Source: UBA1563 sp037440065
GTDB lineage: Bacteria > Bacteroidota > Ignavibacteria > Ignavibacteriales > Ignavibacteriaceae
Direction: 5' to 3'
Assembly: GCA_037440065.1 (NCBI GenBank)
Contig: JBBIUV010000018.1
Location: forward strand, 186,001 to 250,000
Length of the DNA: 64,000 nucleotides
The translations under genes were made by a program, and so were the position numbers. This document shows positions 1 through 10,500 of this stretch, piece after piece. Position 1 is the first letter of the stretch, and each line of letters opens with the position of its first letter. The notes under the pieces were generated by a model that had not been told where the DNA came from, did no database searches, and saw only the letters and a program-made list of their open reading frames with translations.

Positions 1-630
1 GCAGCAAAAGGATTGAAAGATTTTATTGTGATCACACTTGGTACCGGACTTGGAAGTGGAGTTGTTGCAAGTGGAAATATGGTTTACGGACACGATGGTT
101 TTGGCGGCGAGCTTGGTCATATTATTGTGAAAGAAAACGGAAGAGTTTGCGGTTGCGGAAGAAAAGGTTGTTTGGAAACTTATGCTTCGGCAACCGGAAT
201 TAGAAGAACAGTTTTTGAACTTCTCTGTAATTCAAACGACGAAAGTAAATTACGCGGCGTTCCTTTCAACGATGTTACTTCAAAAATGATTTATGAGGCA
301 GCTGTTGATGGAGATAAAATTGCTCTTGCAGCATTTGCGTTTACCGGTGAAATTTTAGGTAAAGCACTTGCGAATGCGGTTGCATTTACCAGTCCCGAAG
401 CTATAATTCTTTTTGGAGGACTAGCATCAGCCGGAGAAATTCTTTTTAAGCCGACTCAACAAGCCATGGAAGATAGCATGTTGAATATCTTCAAGAATAA
501 AGTAAAACTTCTTCCTTCAGCTTTGCAAAATGGAAATACTGCTGTCCTTGGTGCTGCTGCATTAATTTGGAATGAGCTTGAACAAGTCCCGGCAAACGAA
601 ACTTCTGTTGAACATTGGGATGTAATGTAG
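1..630 (+). CDS. ROK family sugar kinase, 5' truncated by window edge
   Basis: The C-terminal ~209 residues of a ROK (repressor/ORF/kinase) protein, most likely a glucokinase-type sugar kinase phosphorylating a hexose in the cytoplasm. The reading frame is open from base 1, so the true start lies upstream; a TTG at 13 is internal. Seen directly: the glycine-rich phosphate loop LGTGLGSG, the GGELGH motif that holds a sugar-contacting Glu and a zinc-ligand His, and the ROK zinc cluster CGCGRKGCLE. The C-terminal FGGLASAGE stretch matches the second ATP-binding region. The next gene is a GH3 glucosidase 84 bases downstream, so phosphorylation of released glucose would be a coherent role (inference). 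Substrate specificity cannot be set from the sequence. Confidence 0.9.
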   Translation, partial: AAKGLKDFIVITLGTGLGSGVVASGNMVYGHDGFGGELGHIIVKENGRVCGCGRKGCLETYASATGIRRTVFELLCNSNDESKLRGVPFNDVTSKMIYEAAVDGDKIALAAFAFTGEILGKALANAVAFTSPEAIILFGGLASAGEILFKPTQQAMEDSMLNIFKNKVKLLPSALQNGNTAVLGAAALIWNELEQVPANETSVEHWDVM

Positions 631-714
631 GGAGATTTCAAAATATTTCTTGGGTAGATCTTAGTACAAGGGGTATTATTCTTATTTCGAAAATTCAATT
701 GTAACGGAGCAATT

Positions 715-2547
715 ATGAAAAACTTAACAACTCTTTCTCTCATTCTTTTTACATCGATGGCGATTTTCTCGGCGTTTTATTCAGATCATTCTGCCAAAGA
801 GCCGAAATCAAAATCATCGATCGATAAAAAAGTTGATGACCTATTATCTCAAATGACACTCGAAGAAAAAATCGGACAGATGACTCAAGTAGATATCGAT
901 GCTTTGAAAGGGCATTACGAAGATATCGAAAAATATTCTTTGGGTTCAATTCTCTGTGGTGGAAATTCGGAGATCGATGACATTTCTGCAAAAGGCTGGG
1001 CTGATTATTATGACATGCTTCAAAACCATGCGTTAAAATCGAGACTCCACATTCCTATGATTTATGGAGTTGATGCTGTTCATGGGCACAACAACGTTAC
1101 TAACGCCGTGGTTTTTCCGCATAACGTTGGATTAGGCGCAACCCGAAACCCAAAACTTGTAGAAAAAGCTGCACGTGTTACTGCTGAAGAAATTGCCGCA
1201 ACCGGTATGGATTGGGCCTTTGCTCCATGTATTGCAGTTGCAAGAAATGAACATTGGGGAAGAACCTACGAAAGTTTTGGTGAAGATCCGGAATTAGCAA
1301 AATCATTGGGCGCTGCCAGCGTTAAGGGATTACAAGGAAAAAAACTTTCAGACAAAACTTCAGTACTTGCCTGCGCAAAACATTTTCTTGGTGATGGTGG
1401 AACAACTAACGGAAAAGATCAGGGGAATACAGAAGTTGATGAACAAACTTTGAGAAAAATACACATGCCTGGATATATTGCCGCTATCAAAGCCGGTGCT
1501 AAAACCATTATGGTTTCTTACAATTCCTGGAACGGCGTAAAGATGCACGGAAATAAATATCTCTTAACCGATGTATTGAAAAACGAACTAAAGTTTAAAG
1601 GATTTTTAGTCTCAGATTGGGCTGCAATAGATCAACTTGAAAAAGATTACAAAAGCAGTATCGAGAAATCGTTTAATGCCGGACTCGATATGGTGATGAT
1701 TCCAAACGCTCCGGGCCAGGCAAACAATTATGTTGATTTCATCACCCTGTTAAAAGAATTGGTGAACGAAAACAAAGTCCCGATGAGTCGCATTGACGAT
1801 GCAGTAAAAAGAATCCTTCGCGTAAAATTTGAAATGAACATTTTCGAGAATCCCCTTACTGATAGATCTTTAATGGCAACTTTTGGATCGAGTGAACACA
1901 GACAAGTTGCCCGCGAATGTGTACGTCAATCTTTAGTTCTTCTGAAAAACGAAAACAAAACTTTACCCATTTCTAAAAATGTAAAGCACATTGTTCTTGC
2001 TGGTAGAAGCGCTGATGATATTGGAAATCAATGCGGTGGCTGGACAATAACTTGGCAGGGGAATTCTGGCAACTCTATAACAGGCGGAACCACCGTTTTA
2101 CAAGCAGTTAAAAATACTGTTTCAAAAAATACCGTTGTTAGTTATTCGAAAGACGGTTCTGAAGTAAAGGATGCTGATGTTGTTGTAGTTGTGGTTGGGG
2201 AAACTCCTTATGCAGAAATGTTTGGCGATACTTCGAATGTAATTCTTGCAAAAGAAGACGAAAAAGTAATTGAGACGGTAAAAAAATCAGGTAAACCTTT
2301 TGTTGTTGTTCTTTTCTCCGGCAGACCAGTAATAATTGAAAAACAGTTGAAAGATGCTAACGCTTTCGTAGCAGCCTGGTTACCGGGCAGCGAAGGGGCA
2401 GGCATAACAGATGTGTTGTTCGGAGATTTTAATTTCACCGGAAAACTTGGTCATAGCTGGCCGAGAACAAATGAACAAATTCCCATCAATGTTGGCGACA
2501 AAAATTATGATCCATTATTCAAGTACGGTTTTGGATTGAAATACTAA
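715..2547 (+). CDS. Glycoside hydrolase family 3 beta-glucosidase, exported
   Basis: A 610-residue GH3 enzyme predicted to hydrolyse beta-glucosides outside the cytoplasm. Residues 1-28 form a signal peptide (KN then a hydrophobic run ending near SAFYS). The (beta/alpha)8 domain spans about 40-340 and the alpha/beta sandwich about 400-605. The nucleophile is Asp301 in GFLVSDW. Glu501 in GETPYAEMFGD matches the acid/base position of the barley-exoglucanase-like two-domain GH3 group. KHFLGDGG is the usual substrate-binding loop. No T9SS sorting domain is present, unlike the next genes, so it is probably periplasmic. Length is normal for the group. The ATG at 715 follows the purine-rich ACGGAGCAATT, a reasonable ribosome site. 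Function confidence is high; cellobiose versus laminaribiose preference is not readable. Confidence 0.93.
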   Translation: MKNLTTLSLILFTSMAIFSAFYSDHSAKEPKSKSSIDKKVDDLLSQMTLEEKIGQMTQVDIDALKGHYEDIEKYSLGSILCGGNSEIDDISAKGWADYYDMLQNHALKSRLHIPMIYGVDAVHGHNNVTNAVVFPHNVGLGATRNPKLVEKAARVTAEEIAATGMDWAFAPCIAVARNEHWGRTYESFGEDPELAKSLGAASVKGLQGKKLSDKTSVLACAKHFLGDGGTTNGKDQGNTEVDEQTLRKIHMPGYIAAIKAGAKTIMVSYNSWNGVKMHGNKYLLTDVLKNELKFKGFLVSDWAAIDQLEKDYKSSIEKSFNAGLDMVMIPNAPGQANNYVDFITLLKELVNENKVPMSRIDDAVKRILRVKFEMNIFENPLTDRSLMATFGSSEHRQVARECVRQSLVLLKNENKTLPISKNVKHIVLAGRSADDIGNQCGGWTITWQGNSGNSITGGTTVLQAVKNTVSKNTVVSYSKDGSEVKDADVVVVVVGETPYAEMFGDTSNVILAKEDEKVIETVKKSGKPFVVVLFSGRPVIIEKQLKDANAFVAAWLPGSEGAGITDVLFGDFNFTGKLGHSWPRTNEQIPINVGDKNYDPLFKYGFGLKY

Positions 2548-2556
2548 AAACATCGG

Positions 2557-2624
2557 GACGTAGATTTGTTATGATCTTTTATGATCCGCGCTGATCATAA
2601 TACATCATGATTGGTCTGCGTCCT
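2557..2624. repeat. Imperfect palindromic intergenic repeat (REP-like)
   Basis: Between the GH3 and M14 genes. The ends are GGACG and CGTCC, and the interior carries two ATGATC on the left and two ATCAT on the right. The text resembles the TCCGCG/TCTGCGTCC intergenic repeats common in Bacteroidota-type genomes (recalled, not searched). It could fold in RNA as a 3' end of the upstream transcript. Confidence 0.4.
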
Positions 2625-2665
2625 ATTTCTTTCACTTCTGCTAAAGTACCCTCCTTTCAGTAAAA

Positions 2666-2694
2666 TTGACTATTTTTCTCAAGTCATTTAAAAT
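2666..2694 (+). promoter_or_regulatory. Predicted sigma-70-like promoter of M14 gene
   Basis: TTGACT at 2666-2671, a 17-base spacer, then TAAAAT at 2689-2694, 18 bases before the ATG at 2712. The same TTGACT-N17 layout precedes the lipoprotein gene at 19518. Prediction only. Confidence 0.45.
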
Positions 2695-2711
2695 AAAAAT
2701 GTAATGCTGAA

Positions 2712-4592
2712 ATGAAAATTGAAAAACTGCCTCTACTCTCCCATGATAAAATTATTATCATTCTTCTATTCCTTATAACAACCCAACATTATTCTCAAAT
2801 CTCATTTGATGCAAACTTTGAAAGTGGAAATATTAAAACCGTCACCACAACCGACTCTGTGAATTACACCGTTACAACCCGTGAAGATATTGGAGGGAGA
2901 TGGTTTTATTTCAGAATTATTGGAGTTCAAAATAAATTTGTAAAAGTAACGGTTTCCAATTCTGATGTTAAACGTGCGGTTTACTCGTATGATAAAAAAA
3001 ACTTTACCCGCTTTACGGTTGCTGAAAGTCCGGCAACCAAAACTTTCCAGAAAACATATGAGTATGATACGGTTTACGTTGCTTATTATATTCCTTATAC
3101 ATTAAGTTTTTTAAGAGAAAGAATAAAACAATGGAGTGCATCTCCTTACGTTAAAGTTGATACTCTAGGTTACACGTTGCGCAATTTACCGATCCATGAA
3201 TTAACCATAACTGATACGGCTATTCCCGATTCACTAAAATATCATGTTTGGGTTCATGCGCGAACACATCCGAGCGAAACACCGAGTTCATGGCATCTCG
3301 ATGGATTTATTGAAAGTATTTTGGCAGAGAATGAAGTGATACAATTTTACCGTGAACACATTGTTTTTCATTGCATTCCGTTTGCAAATCCGGATGGCGT
3401 TTATTACGGAAGATCAAGAACAAACTTTGACGGAATTGATGTTGAATCGAATTGGAATAAAAGTGAAACCGCAACGACTGTTGAAGTAAAAATTCTTAAA
3501 AAACGGATGGTTGAAATAAACAGTAGTAAAGTTCTTTCAATCTTCCAAAATCTTCATTCGCAAGCCTCACCGTTTTGCACCTTTTGGATTCATACGGAGG
3601 AGTCAACCTCTCCATTCTTTTATCGATTAGAAAATCAATTTTCAAATTTAAATACTTCGGGAAATTCATATTTCACAAAGTCCGATTACAGTTATTCTAC
3701 CTTGCAATATTATTTTCCTGAAGGCTGGCTTTGGAATAATTGGGGTGATAAAGTTATAGCACTAACCTACGAAACACCGTATGATTACTATTCAACCGGA
3801 AAAGAAGTAACCAACGAAAACCTTGCTTACCTTGGAGAAAGATTTATGTATTCGATATCAGAGTATTTTCAACTCTCACATCCGAAATGGATAATTCTTG
3901 ATAACAAAAACATTGCAAGTTTCTGGAGCGCATCAACGGTGGGAACAGAATTCTTTGGTGATAATTATTTTACATCAAGTGGAGCTGGACAAGGCGGTTC
4001 GGCAGTATTTCAAACGGATATTATTCAACCGGGAAAGTATGATGTTTACGCATGGTGGCAATCTGATCCGGCAAACGCATACGACACAAAATTCTTAATT
4101 GAGGGAGATGGAAAAGCAACGAGTGTAGAAAAAAGTCAAAAAGTGGATGGAGGCGAATGGAATTATCTTTCGACTGTAAATCTTTTCAACTCAGGTGCGA
4201 TTAAAATTTCTGTTGGTGATGTTGCAAACGGAAAGGTTGTCGCCGATGCGTTCAGAATAATTTATACGGGAAATCCAGTTGGTGTAGAAGAAAAATCTAA
4301 TTTACCTGGTGACTTCCAACTTTATCAAAATTATCCTAATCCCTTCAATCCGAGCACTGTAATCAGTTATCAGTTGTCAGAAAGTAGCGATGTAACTCTA
4401 AAAATATATGATGTGCTTGGAAACGAGATTGCAACATTAGTAAACCAAGAGCAACAAGCCGGGAAACATTTCGTAACCTTTGATGCATCCAACAACCAAC
4501 AAACCATTACCAAATTAGCCAGTGGAATTTATTATTACAGACTGCAAGCAGGTCAACAATCACAAACCAAAGGAATGATCTTTTTGAAGTAA
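2712..4592 (+). CDS. M14 zinc carboxypeptidase with golvesin-like and T9SS sorting domains
   Basis: A 626-residue secreted metallo-carboxypeptidase. Domain order: signal region ~1-29; beta-sandwich N-terminal part ~30-140; M14 peptidase ~145-380; a golvesin/Xly-like CBD domain ~395-520 (FGDNYFTSSG, KYDVYAWW); and a type-A T9SS sorting domain ~535-626. Zinc ligands are His186-x-x-Glu189 (THPSE) and His282 (NLHSQ), and the general base is Glu354 (ALTYETP). The PFANPDG and SNWN motifs belong to the substrate site. The N-terminal domain plus M14 layout resembles cytosolic carboxypeptidase/AGBL-like M14 proteins. It is the first of a series of T9SS cargo genes and probably has its own promoter. 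It is expected to act at the cell surface or outside on peptides. Confidence 0.85.
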   Translation: MKIEKLPLLSHDKIIIILLFLITTQHYSQISFDANFESGNIKTVTTTDSVNYTVTTREDIGGRWFYFRIIGVQNKFVKVTVSNSDVKRAVYSYDKKNFTRFTVAESPATKTFQKTYEYDTVYVAYYIPYTLSFLRERIKQWSASPYVKVDTLGYTLRNLPIHELTITDTAIPDSLKYHVWVHARTHPSETPSSWHLDGFIESILAENEVIQFYREHIVFHCIPFANPDGVYYGRSRTNFDGIDVESNWNKSETATTVEVKILKKRMVEINSSKVLSIFQNLHSQASPFCTFWIHTEESTSPFFYRLENQFSNLNTSGNSYFTKSDYSYSTLQYYFPEGWLWNNWGDKVIALTYETPYDYYSTGKEVTNENLAYLGERFMYSISEYFQLSHPKWIILDNKNIASFWSASTVGTEFFGDNYFTSSGAGQGGSAVFQTDIIQPGKYDVYAWWQSDPANAYDTKFLIEGDGKATSVEKSQKVDGGEWNYLSTVNLFNSGAIKISVGDVANGKVVADAFRIIYTGNPVGVEEKSNLPGDFQLYQNYPNPFNPSTVISYQLSESSDVTLKIYDVLGNEIATLVNQEQQAGKHFVTFDASNNQQTITKLASGIYYYRLQAGQQSQTKGMIFLK

Positions 4593-4605
4593 GGTTGGAA
4601 ATATC

Positions 4606-4633
4606 TTGACATTAGTTGATTTTTTTTTAATTT
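4606..4633 (+). promoter_or_regulatory. Possible promoter upstream of BNR-repeat gene
   Basis: TTGACA at 4606-4611, a 16-base spacer, then TAATTT at 4628-4633, about 78 bases before the ATG at 4712. Consensus-like -35 but a weak -10 within a T-rich run. Confidence 0.3.
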
Positions 4634-4711
4634 TTCTTCTAGGTAAAGCAAGTGATTCGAAGATTGTAAACCGATCTTAGATTCAGGCTTAAAAATAATC
4701 CGGAGGTTCTT

Positions 4712-6031
4712 ATGAAAAAGTTGGTTCGTTGGTCTTTAATTGGTCTTGTTTTAATTCTCTCCACAAATTCCTATTCACAGTGGTTCCCTGCAGCCGGTAA
4801 TTTAGAAACAAATCAATGGGGACTTGGCTGGGCTATTGATGCGGTTGACAGTAATTGTGCCGTGATTTCTGTTTCGTACGGAAAAATTTACAGAACTCTG
4901 GATGGCGGTAAATCTTGGGGGAAAATATCCCCTCTTAATTCCTCTGCAACGTGTGTCGATATTTCAATGGTAGATAGTCTAAACATTTGGTTTGGTACTG
5001 AGGACGGAAAAATTTACTTCACTTCTGATGGCGGAAAAAACTGGACAGTTCAATTTAACGACACTTCCAAAACCAATTACATGAATTATATCAAAATGTT
5101 TGATCTTCTGAATGGAGTTGCAATGGGTGACGGAAAGACGGATTCTGGTCCGGCTTACTTTTTAAAAACTACTGATGGAGGAACAAATTGGGTGGCTGTC
5201 AACGATTCATCCTTTGGTGCTTATTCTGGCGATACATGGAGACGGCTAGATTTTACTTCGCCTAATATTGGTTATTTTTATGAAAGCGGTCTAAACCCTC
5301 AGAACATTTACAAAACTACTGATGGCTGTAACACCTGGAAAAAAGTTCAAATATTTTCACCTGTCCACGTACTGAATTTTTATGATGAAAACCTTGGACT
5401 TTGTTATGGATTTAATTCAAAAATGGGAAAGGGATCAATTTACAGGTCAACAAACGGTGGAGGTTCATGGGAAGAACTTGTTTTTCATCCAGAGACAAAT
5501 TGGGGAAATGATATTGAGTTCTTAAAAAATGATGCCTCCAAAGTTTGGCTTTCAAATTACAATAATCTTTATTTTAGTAATGATTCGGGAAAAACTTGGA
5601 CGCAGCAGCTTATTCCGAACGTATCTAACCTTAAAGGGAGAGATTTAGTTTTTACCGATAACGCTTCTGGATGGTTCTTATGTGATAGTATGGTTTATAG
5701 AAATCTACAAAGCAATCAAGTTTATCCAATTGTAAATATTGGATCGGAAAATATTTCTCCAGCTGGATTATCGTTAGAACAAAATTATCCAAATCCATTT
5801 AATCCTAACACGGTGATTAGTTGGCAATTAGCGGTTGGCAGTAACGTAACACTAAAAATATATGATGTACTTGGAAATGAGATTGCGACATTAGTAAACG
5901 AAGAACAACAAGCCGGAAAACATAATTACGAACTTGAGATGACTAAATATAAATTGTCCGGTGGAGTTTATTACTACACATTAAAAGCGACAAACTTTGT
6001 ACAGTCAAAAGGAATGATTTATTTGAAATGA
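4712..6031 (+). CDS. Ycf48/BNR-like beta-propeller protein with T9SS sorting domain
   Basis: A 439-residue secreted protein. A signal peptide (1-22, ends near NSYSQ) is followed by repeated YRTLDGGKSW, FTSDGGKNW, KTTDGGTNW, KTTDGCNTW, RSTNGGGSW and FSNDSGKTW units. These are the Asp-box/BNR-type blades of a Ycf48-like propeller, at least six of them. Residues ~350-439 are a type-A T9SS sorting domain with NYPNPFNPNT. Such proteins are usually structural or binding modules at the cell surface; no catalytic residues can be assigned. A clear AATCCGGAGG ribosome site precedes the ATG. It lies 28 bases before the next T9SS cargo gene, so the two may be co-transcribed. Confidence 0.8.
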   Translation: MKKLVRWSLIGLVLILSTNSYSQWFPAAGNLETNQWGLGWAIDAVDSNCAVISVSYGKIYRTLDGGKSWGKISPLNSSATCVDISMVDSLNIWFGTEDGKIYFTSDGGKNWTVQFNDTSKTNYMNYIKMFDLLNGVAMGDGKTDSGPAYFLKTTDGGTNWVAVNDSSFGAYSGDTWRRLDFTSPNIGYFYESGLNPQNIYKTTDGCNTWKKVQIFSPVHVLNFYDENLGLCYGFNSKMGKGSIYRSTNGGGSWEELVFHPETNWGNDIEFLKNDASKVWLSNYNNLYFSNDSGKTWTQQLIPNVSNLKGRDLVFTDNASGWFLCDSMVYRNLQSNQVYPIVNIGSENISPAGLSLEQNYPNPFNPNTVISWQLAVGSNVTLKIYDVLGNEIATLVNEEQQAGKHNYELEMTKYKLSGGVYYYTLKATNFVQSKGMIYLK

Positions 6032-6059
6032 TCTTTAACTAAGATTGTAGGAGGTAGAT

Positions 6060-6797
6060 ATGAAAAAGTATTTATTATTTGTACTCTTTGTTTTTGTGTG
6101 GAACAGTTCTTTTGCCAAGGACGATTCTGTTTTTGTTAAGATTCAAGCTGACACCGTACAGATTTGGAATACTGATGTCTCCGCAAATTGTGCATCGAGA
6201 TTTTCTATAAAAACGGAAATCACTAAAAATTCAATTGTAGTTACTGAATGCGACACTTTAGGGCCACTAGCAAATTGCAATTGCATCTATGATCTTCACG
6301 CTTCTCTAACCGGGTTAATCGCCGGACAATATTCAGTGGTAGTTTACCGCCAGGAATTAAAAAAATATTTCTACGAGAAGGACACTACCATAGTAATTGA
6401 TTCTTTGGAATTCACACTGGGAGCCTCGTCTTCACTACCTAATAGTGTAGTCTCAATCCAAAGCGCTTGTCATTCTACTTCGTCAATCGCAAAAGAAGAA
6501 ACAACACCCGAAACATTTCAACTGTTTCCCAATTATCCGAATCCGTTTAATCCAAGCACCGTCATTAGTTATCAGTTGACGGTTGGCGGTCTTGTAACTT
6601 TAAAGATTTATGATGTCCTTGGGAATGAAGTTGCAACACTTGTAAATGAAGAACAACAAGCCGGAAGACATTCCATAAACTTTGACACAACTAACAACAA
6701 TCTACTGGCTACCAACAAACTCTCCAGCGGAATTTATTATTACCGGTTGACAGCAGGGAACTTCACCGAAACAAAGGGAATGATTTATCTGAAGTAA
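6060..6797 (+). CDS. Hypothetical secreted protein with T9SS sorting domain
   Basis: A 245-residue protein. The signal peptide is ~1-19 (WNSSFA). A 130-residue domain of unknown type follows, containing five or six cysteines (CASR, ECDT, NCNC), which hints at disulfides after export. A type-A T9SS sorting domain fills ~155-245 (NYPNPFNPSTVISY). GTAGGAGGT before the ATG is a strong ribosome site. I do not recognise the N-terminal domain. At DNA level the last ~250 bases closely match the ends of the two preceding genes. Confidence 0.75.
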   Translation: MKKYLLFVLFVFVWNSSFAKDDSVFVKIQADTVQIWNTDVSANCASRFSIKTEITKNSIVVTECDTLGPLANCNCIYDLHASLTGLIAGQYSVVVYRQELKKYFYEKDTTIVIDSLEFTLGASSSLPNSVVSIQSACHSTSSIAKEETTPETFQLFPNYPNPFNPSTVISYQLTVGGLVTLKIYDVLGNEVATLVNEEQQAGRHSINFDTTNNNLLATNKLSSGIYYYRLTAGNFTETKGMIYLK

Positions 6798-6911
6798 TTT
6801 TTCCATTTGGAATTTGTGTTTTGCCTTTTGGAATTTCTCACAAACTATCCTCTTTTCCGGTTATAGTTTTTCTATAAAACTATCTCTATTTTGCCTACCG
6901 AAATTTAATTT

Positions 6912-7565
6912 ATGAAAAAATATTTTCTTCTAATTTATATAGTTTTTACCGGGTTTAGCTTTGCGCAAACCGACGCTTTCCGTATTGCCAGGCTTAAATA
7001 CAGCGGTGGCGGCGATTGGTACAACGATCAATCAGCCGAAGTGAATTTACTCCGTTATGTTGCAGAGCATACTTCAATCAAAACAAAACCGGAATATCTT
7101 TTTGCCGATTTGAACAGTGATGAGATTTTTTCTTATCCCTTTTTGTTTTTAACGGGACACGGCAACATCGTTTTCTCCGAACAGGAAGCGAAGCGATTGC
7201 GCACATATCTTGAAAGCGGTGGCTTTCTTTACGTTGATGATGATTACGGTTTGGATGCTGCTTTTCGAAGAGAAATAAAAAAAGTCTTTCCGGAGAATGA
7301 TTTAGTTGAACTTCCGTTCTCATTCGGCTTATATCATTCACCTTTCGATTTTCCGAACGGTCCCCCGAAAACGCACGAGCATGATAACAAACCACCGCAA
7401 GGATTTGGAATTTTTATAGAGAAGCGTCTCGCGGTTTATTACACATACGAATCAAACCCAAGCGACGGCTGGGTTGATCCCGAAGTGCATCATGATACCG
7501 AAAAAACAAGAGAAGAAGCTTTGAAATTTGGAACAAATATTATTGTTTGGGCATTAAGCCAATAA
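6912..7565 (+). CDS. DUF4159 domain protein, exported
   Basis: A 217-residue protein with a signal peptide (~1-19, GFSFAQ) followed by a DUF4159 domain, recognisable by FRIARLKYSGGGDWYND at the start, the LTGHG motif, and LRTYLESGGFLYVDD, which resembles a glutamine-amidotransferase-like fold. Family function is not established. It abuts the next gene by two bases, and this DUF4159-DUF4175 pairing is usual in Bacteroidota-type genomes near MoxR/VWA envelope genes (family knowledge). No MoxR or VWA gene is in view here. Confidence 0.8.
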   Translation: MKKYFLLIYIVFTGFSFAQTDAFRIARLKYSGGGDWYNDQSAEVNLLRYVAEHTSIKTKPEYLFADLNSDEIFSYPFLFLTGHGNIVFSEQEAKRLRTYLESGGFLYVDDDYGLDAAFRREIKKVFPENDLVELPFSFGLYHSPFDFPNGPPKTHEHDNKPPQGFGIFIEKRLAVYYTYESNPSDGWVDPEVHHDTEKTREEALKFGTNIIVWALSQ

Positions 7566-7567
7566 CT

Positions 7568-10500
7568 ATGAAATTCGATTTAACATATTACAACGCAATA
7601 GAAAAAAAGTTAGAACAGTTTGCTCAAAAAAAACTGTTCATAAGGGTGGTTACACAATTACAAATTGCCGCTTCGGGAATAATTCTTTTTCTCTTCTCAC
7701 TCATTACTGCTGAACTCCTTTTCCGTTTTTCATCGGCGGTGCGAATGCCGTTGTTTTATTCCTTTGTGCTTGTTGTAATAATTTTGTTTGTGGTTAAAGT
7801 TGTTTTACCCTCAGTGAAAGAATATGTTTCTTTCAAAGCGAATGAACATTCAAAAGCGGCTGAAAGTGTTGGTCGTTCTTTCCCCTCAGTAAAAGATGAG
7901 TTGCTGAACGCGCTCCAACTTTTTAGAGAAAGAGAAAGTCTCTTCTTTTCGCATGAGCTGGCACTTGCGGCGTTCTCTTCAATTTACAAAAAAGTTGAAC
8001 CGGTAAATTTTTCATCTGCACTTACGTTTGAGCAGCCAAAACGCCAGATGAAATACTTTTTCTCTTCGCTTTTGATATTAACAATTTCGTTGATCTCTTT
8101 CCAAAACTTTCAACAAGCTGCGCAAAGGTTTTTCGACTATCGCACTGAATTTCTTCCTCCGCAGAAATTTTATTTCCTTGTTTCACCGGGGGACACAAAA
8201 ATCACAAAAGGTGCAGACGTAACTATTTCTGTTTCAATTACAGGAAACAATCTTTTAAAATGGAATGCGCCAAATTCAATTTCTCTTTTTTATAAAGATG
8301 AAACGGAAGCGAAATTTAAATCTGAAAATCTCTCTGCCGATTCCACCGGAAAATTTTCTTTTCTCTTTACCGGAGTTCGGAACAAAACGGAATATTTTTG
8401 TTCAGCCGAAGGAATTGAAAGTGAAAAATTTGTGATTGAAGTTGTTGATAGACCGGTGCTGCAAGCATTTTCACTAACGGTTACTCCGCCCTCATACAGC
8501 AAGCTTCCGGCGGTGCAAATGCAAGATAACGGAAATATCACCACACTTTTCGGCAGTACGGTTTCGCTTCGTTTACAAGCATCAAAATTTTTAAAGAATG
8601 CATTTTTACTTTTCGATGATTCGACAAAACTTAAAATGAATACTTCCGGTTTAAACGCTTCTGTTTCGTTTTCTGCAAGACAGGAAAAGAATTATCAAAT
8701 AATGATTGAAGATGAATTCGGCAATCAAAACACATCGCCGGTAAGTTACTCGATAAAGCTCCAAAGCGATGCGGTCCCTTCAATCAATATTCTTGCGCCG
8801 AATAAAAATATTGATCTGGGAGATGACCAGCGGTTGCCATTACTGCTTTCGATTGCGGATGATTTCGGATTCACAAAACTTCTACTTCATTACCGGCTTT
8901 CCGCATCTCGATACGAACCACCGCAGGAAAAATATCAATCGATAGAAGTCCCAATTACAAAAGAAAATGTTGAGCAGGAGGTTCGTTATATTTGGAATCT
9001 TTCACCTCTTTCTCTTGCTACCGAAGATGTGTTAACTTACTATCTTGAAGTTTTTGATAACGACAATATCAGCGGACCGAAATCAGCCAAAACAAACAGC
9101 TTCACGGTGCGGCTTCCTTCGCTTGACGAAATTTTAGCGAAGACGGATAAAAAGCAAGATCAAGTTGAACAAGATTTGAAGAAAACTCTAAAGGAAGCGG
9201 AAGAGTTGAAGAAGGATTTGGATAAGATCAGCAAGGAATTGAAGCAGGACAAAAAAGAAATTACCTGGGAAGAAAAAGAAAAAATTGAACAGACGCTGAA
9301 CAAGTTTGAAGAGCTTCAAAACAAAGCCGAAGAGATTAAAAAAGATTTTGCGGAAAATAAAGATGATCTGCAGAAACATAATCTGCTTAGCAAGGAGACG
9401 CTTGATAAGTTTATGGAATTGCAAAAAATGTTCGATGAATTTTCAAGCGATGAAATGAAAAAAGCGATGGAGAAACTGCAGGAAAAATTACAATCTATGG
9501 ATCGGAAGCAAATCCAGCAAGCGCTTGAGAATATGCAGTTCGATGAAGAATCTTTTAAAAAAGGAATTGAACGGACGCTCAATCTTTTAAAACGGGTGCA
9601 GATAGAACAGAAGATCGACCAGCTTGTAAAAAGGACAGACGAAGCTTCAAAAAAGCAAAACGATCTTCAACAAAAAACTGAACAAGCGGATCTAGAAAAC
9701 AAAAATCAGCGTGAAGATGCTGCCAAACAACAGGAACAACTTTCGGACGATATTCAAAAAATGAAAGATGAACTGAAACAGTTGGAAAAGTTGATGAGTG
9801 AGTTGAAAGATATGCCGAAAGATGAAGTTGAAAAACTTCAAAAAGAATTGGAAGATCAGAAGAATGAACAACTCTCGGAAGAAGCATCAGAAAATATTCA
9901 GCAAAAACAGAAGCAGAAAGCAAAGCAGAAACAGTCACAGCTTTCTCAAAATATGCAAAAGATGAAACAGAAAATGCAGAAACTCCAACAGGATATGGAA
10001 CAAGAAAACCAGATGGAGGTTTTTGCCGATTTAATGAAATCACTGAACAATATTATATCTCTTTCAAAAGATCAGGAAGAAGCGAAGCGAAACGGGCAAG
10101 AGAATTCGCAATCATCTCAAATAAACAAACAAGCTGTTAAACAAGATGAAATAAAAAGAAATCTTGAAAAAGTTTTATCGCAGATGAATCAGCTTTCGCA
10201 AAAAACTTTTGCCATAACTCCCGAAATGGGAAAAGCGCTTGGCAAAGCGCACAGCCAAATGGATAACGCGCTTGAAGGAATGCAAAATAGAAATCAATCG
10301 CAGACAATAACGGCGCAGTCTGAAGCGATGTCTTCGCTTAACCAGGCAGCATCAATGATGAAAAATATGATGGATCAAATGATGCAGGGAGGCGGTCAAG
10401 GCGGCAGCGGAATGATGTCGTTGATGCAGCAACTTCAGCAAATGTCGGGTCAGCAAATGTCGTTAAACAATATGACCCAAATGCTTCAGCAGGGAATGAA

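Noticed and set aside
9188..10043. Long antisense frames inside the DUF4175 gene
   Set aside because: They are produced by the Lys/Glu/Gln-rich codons of the coiled coil on the plus strand.
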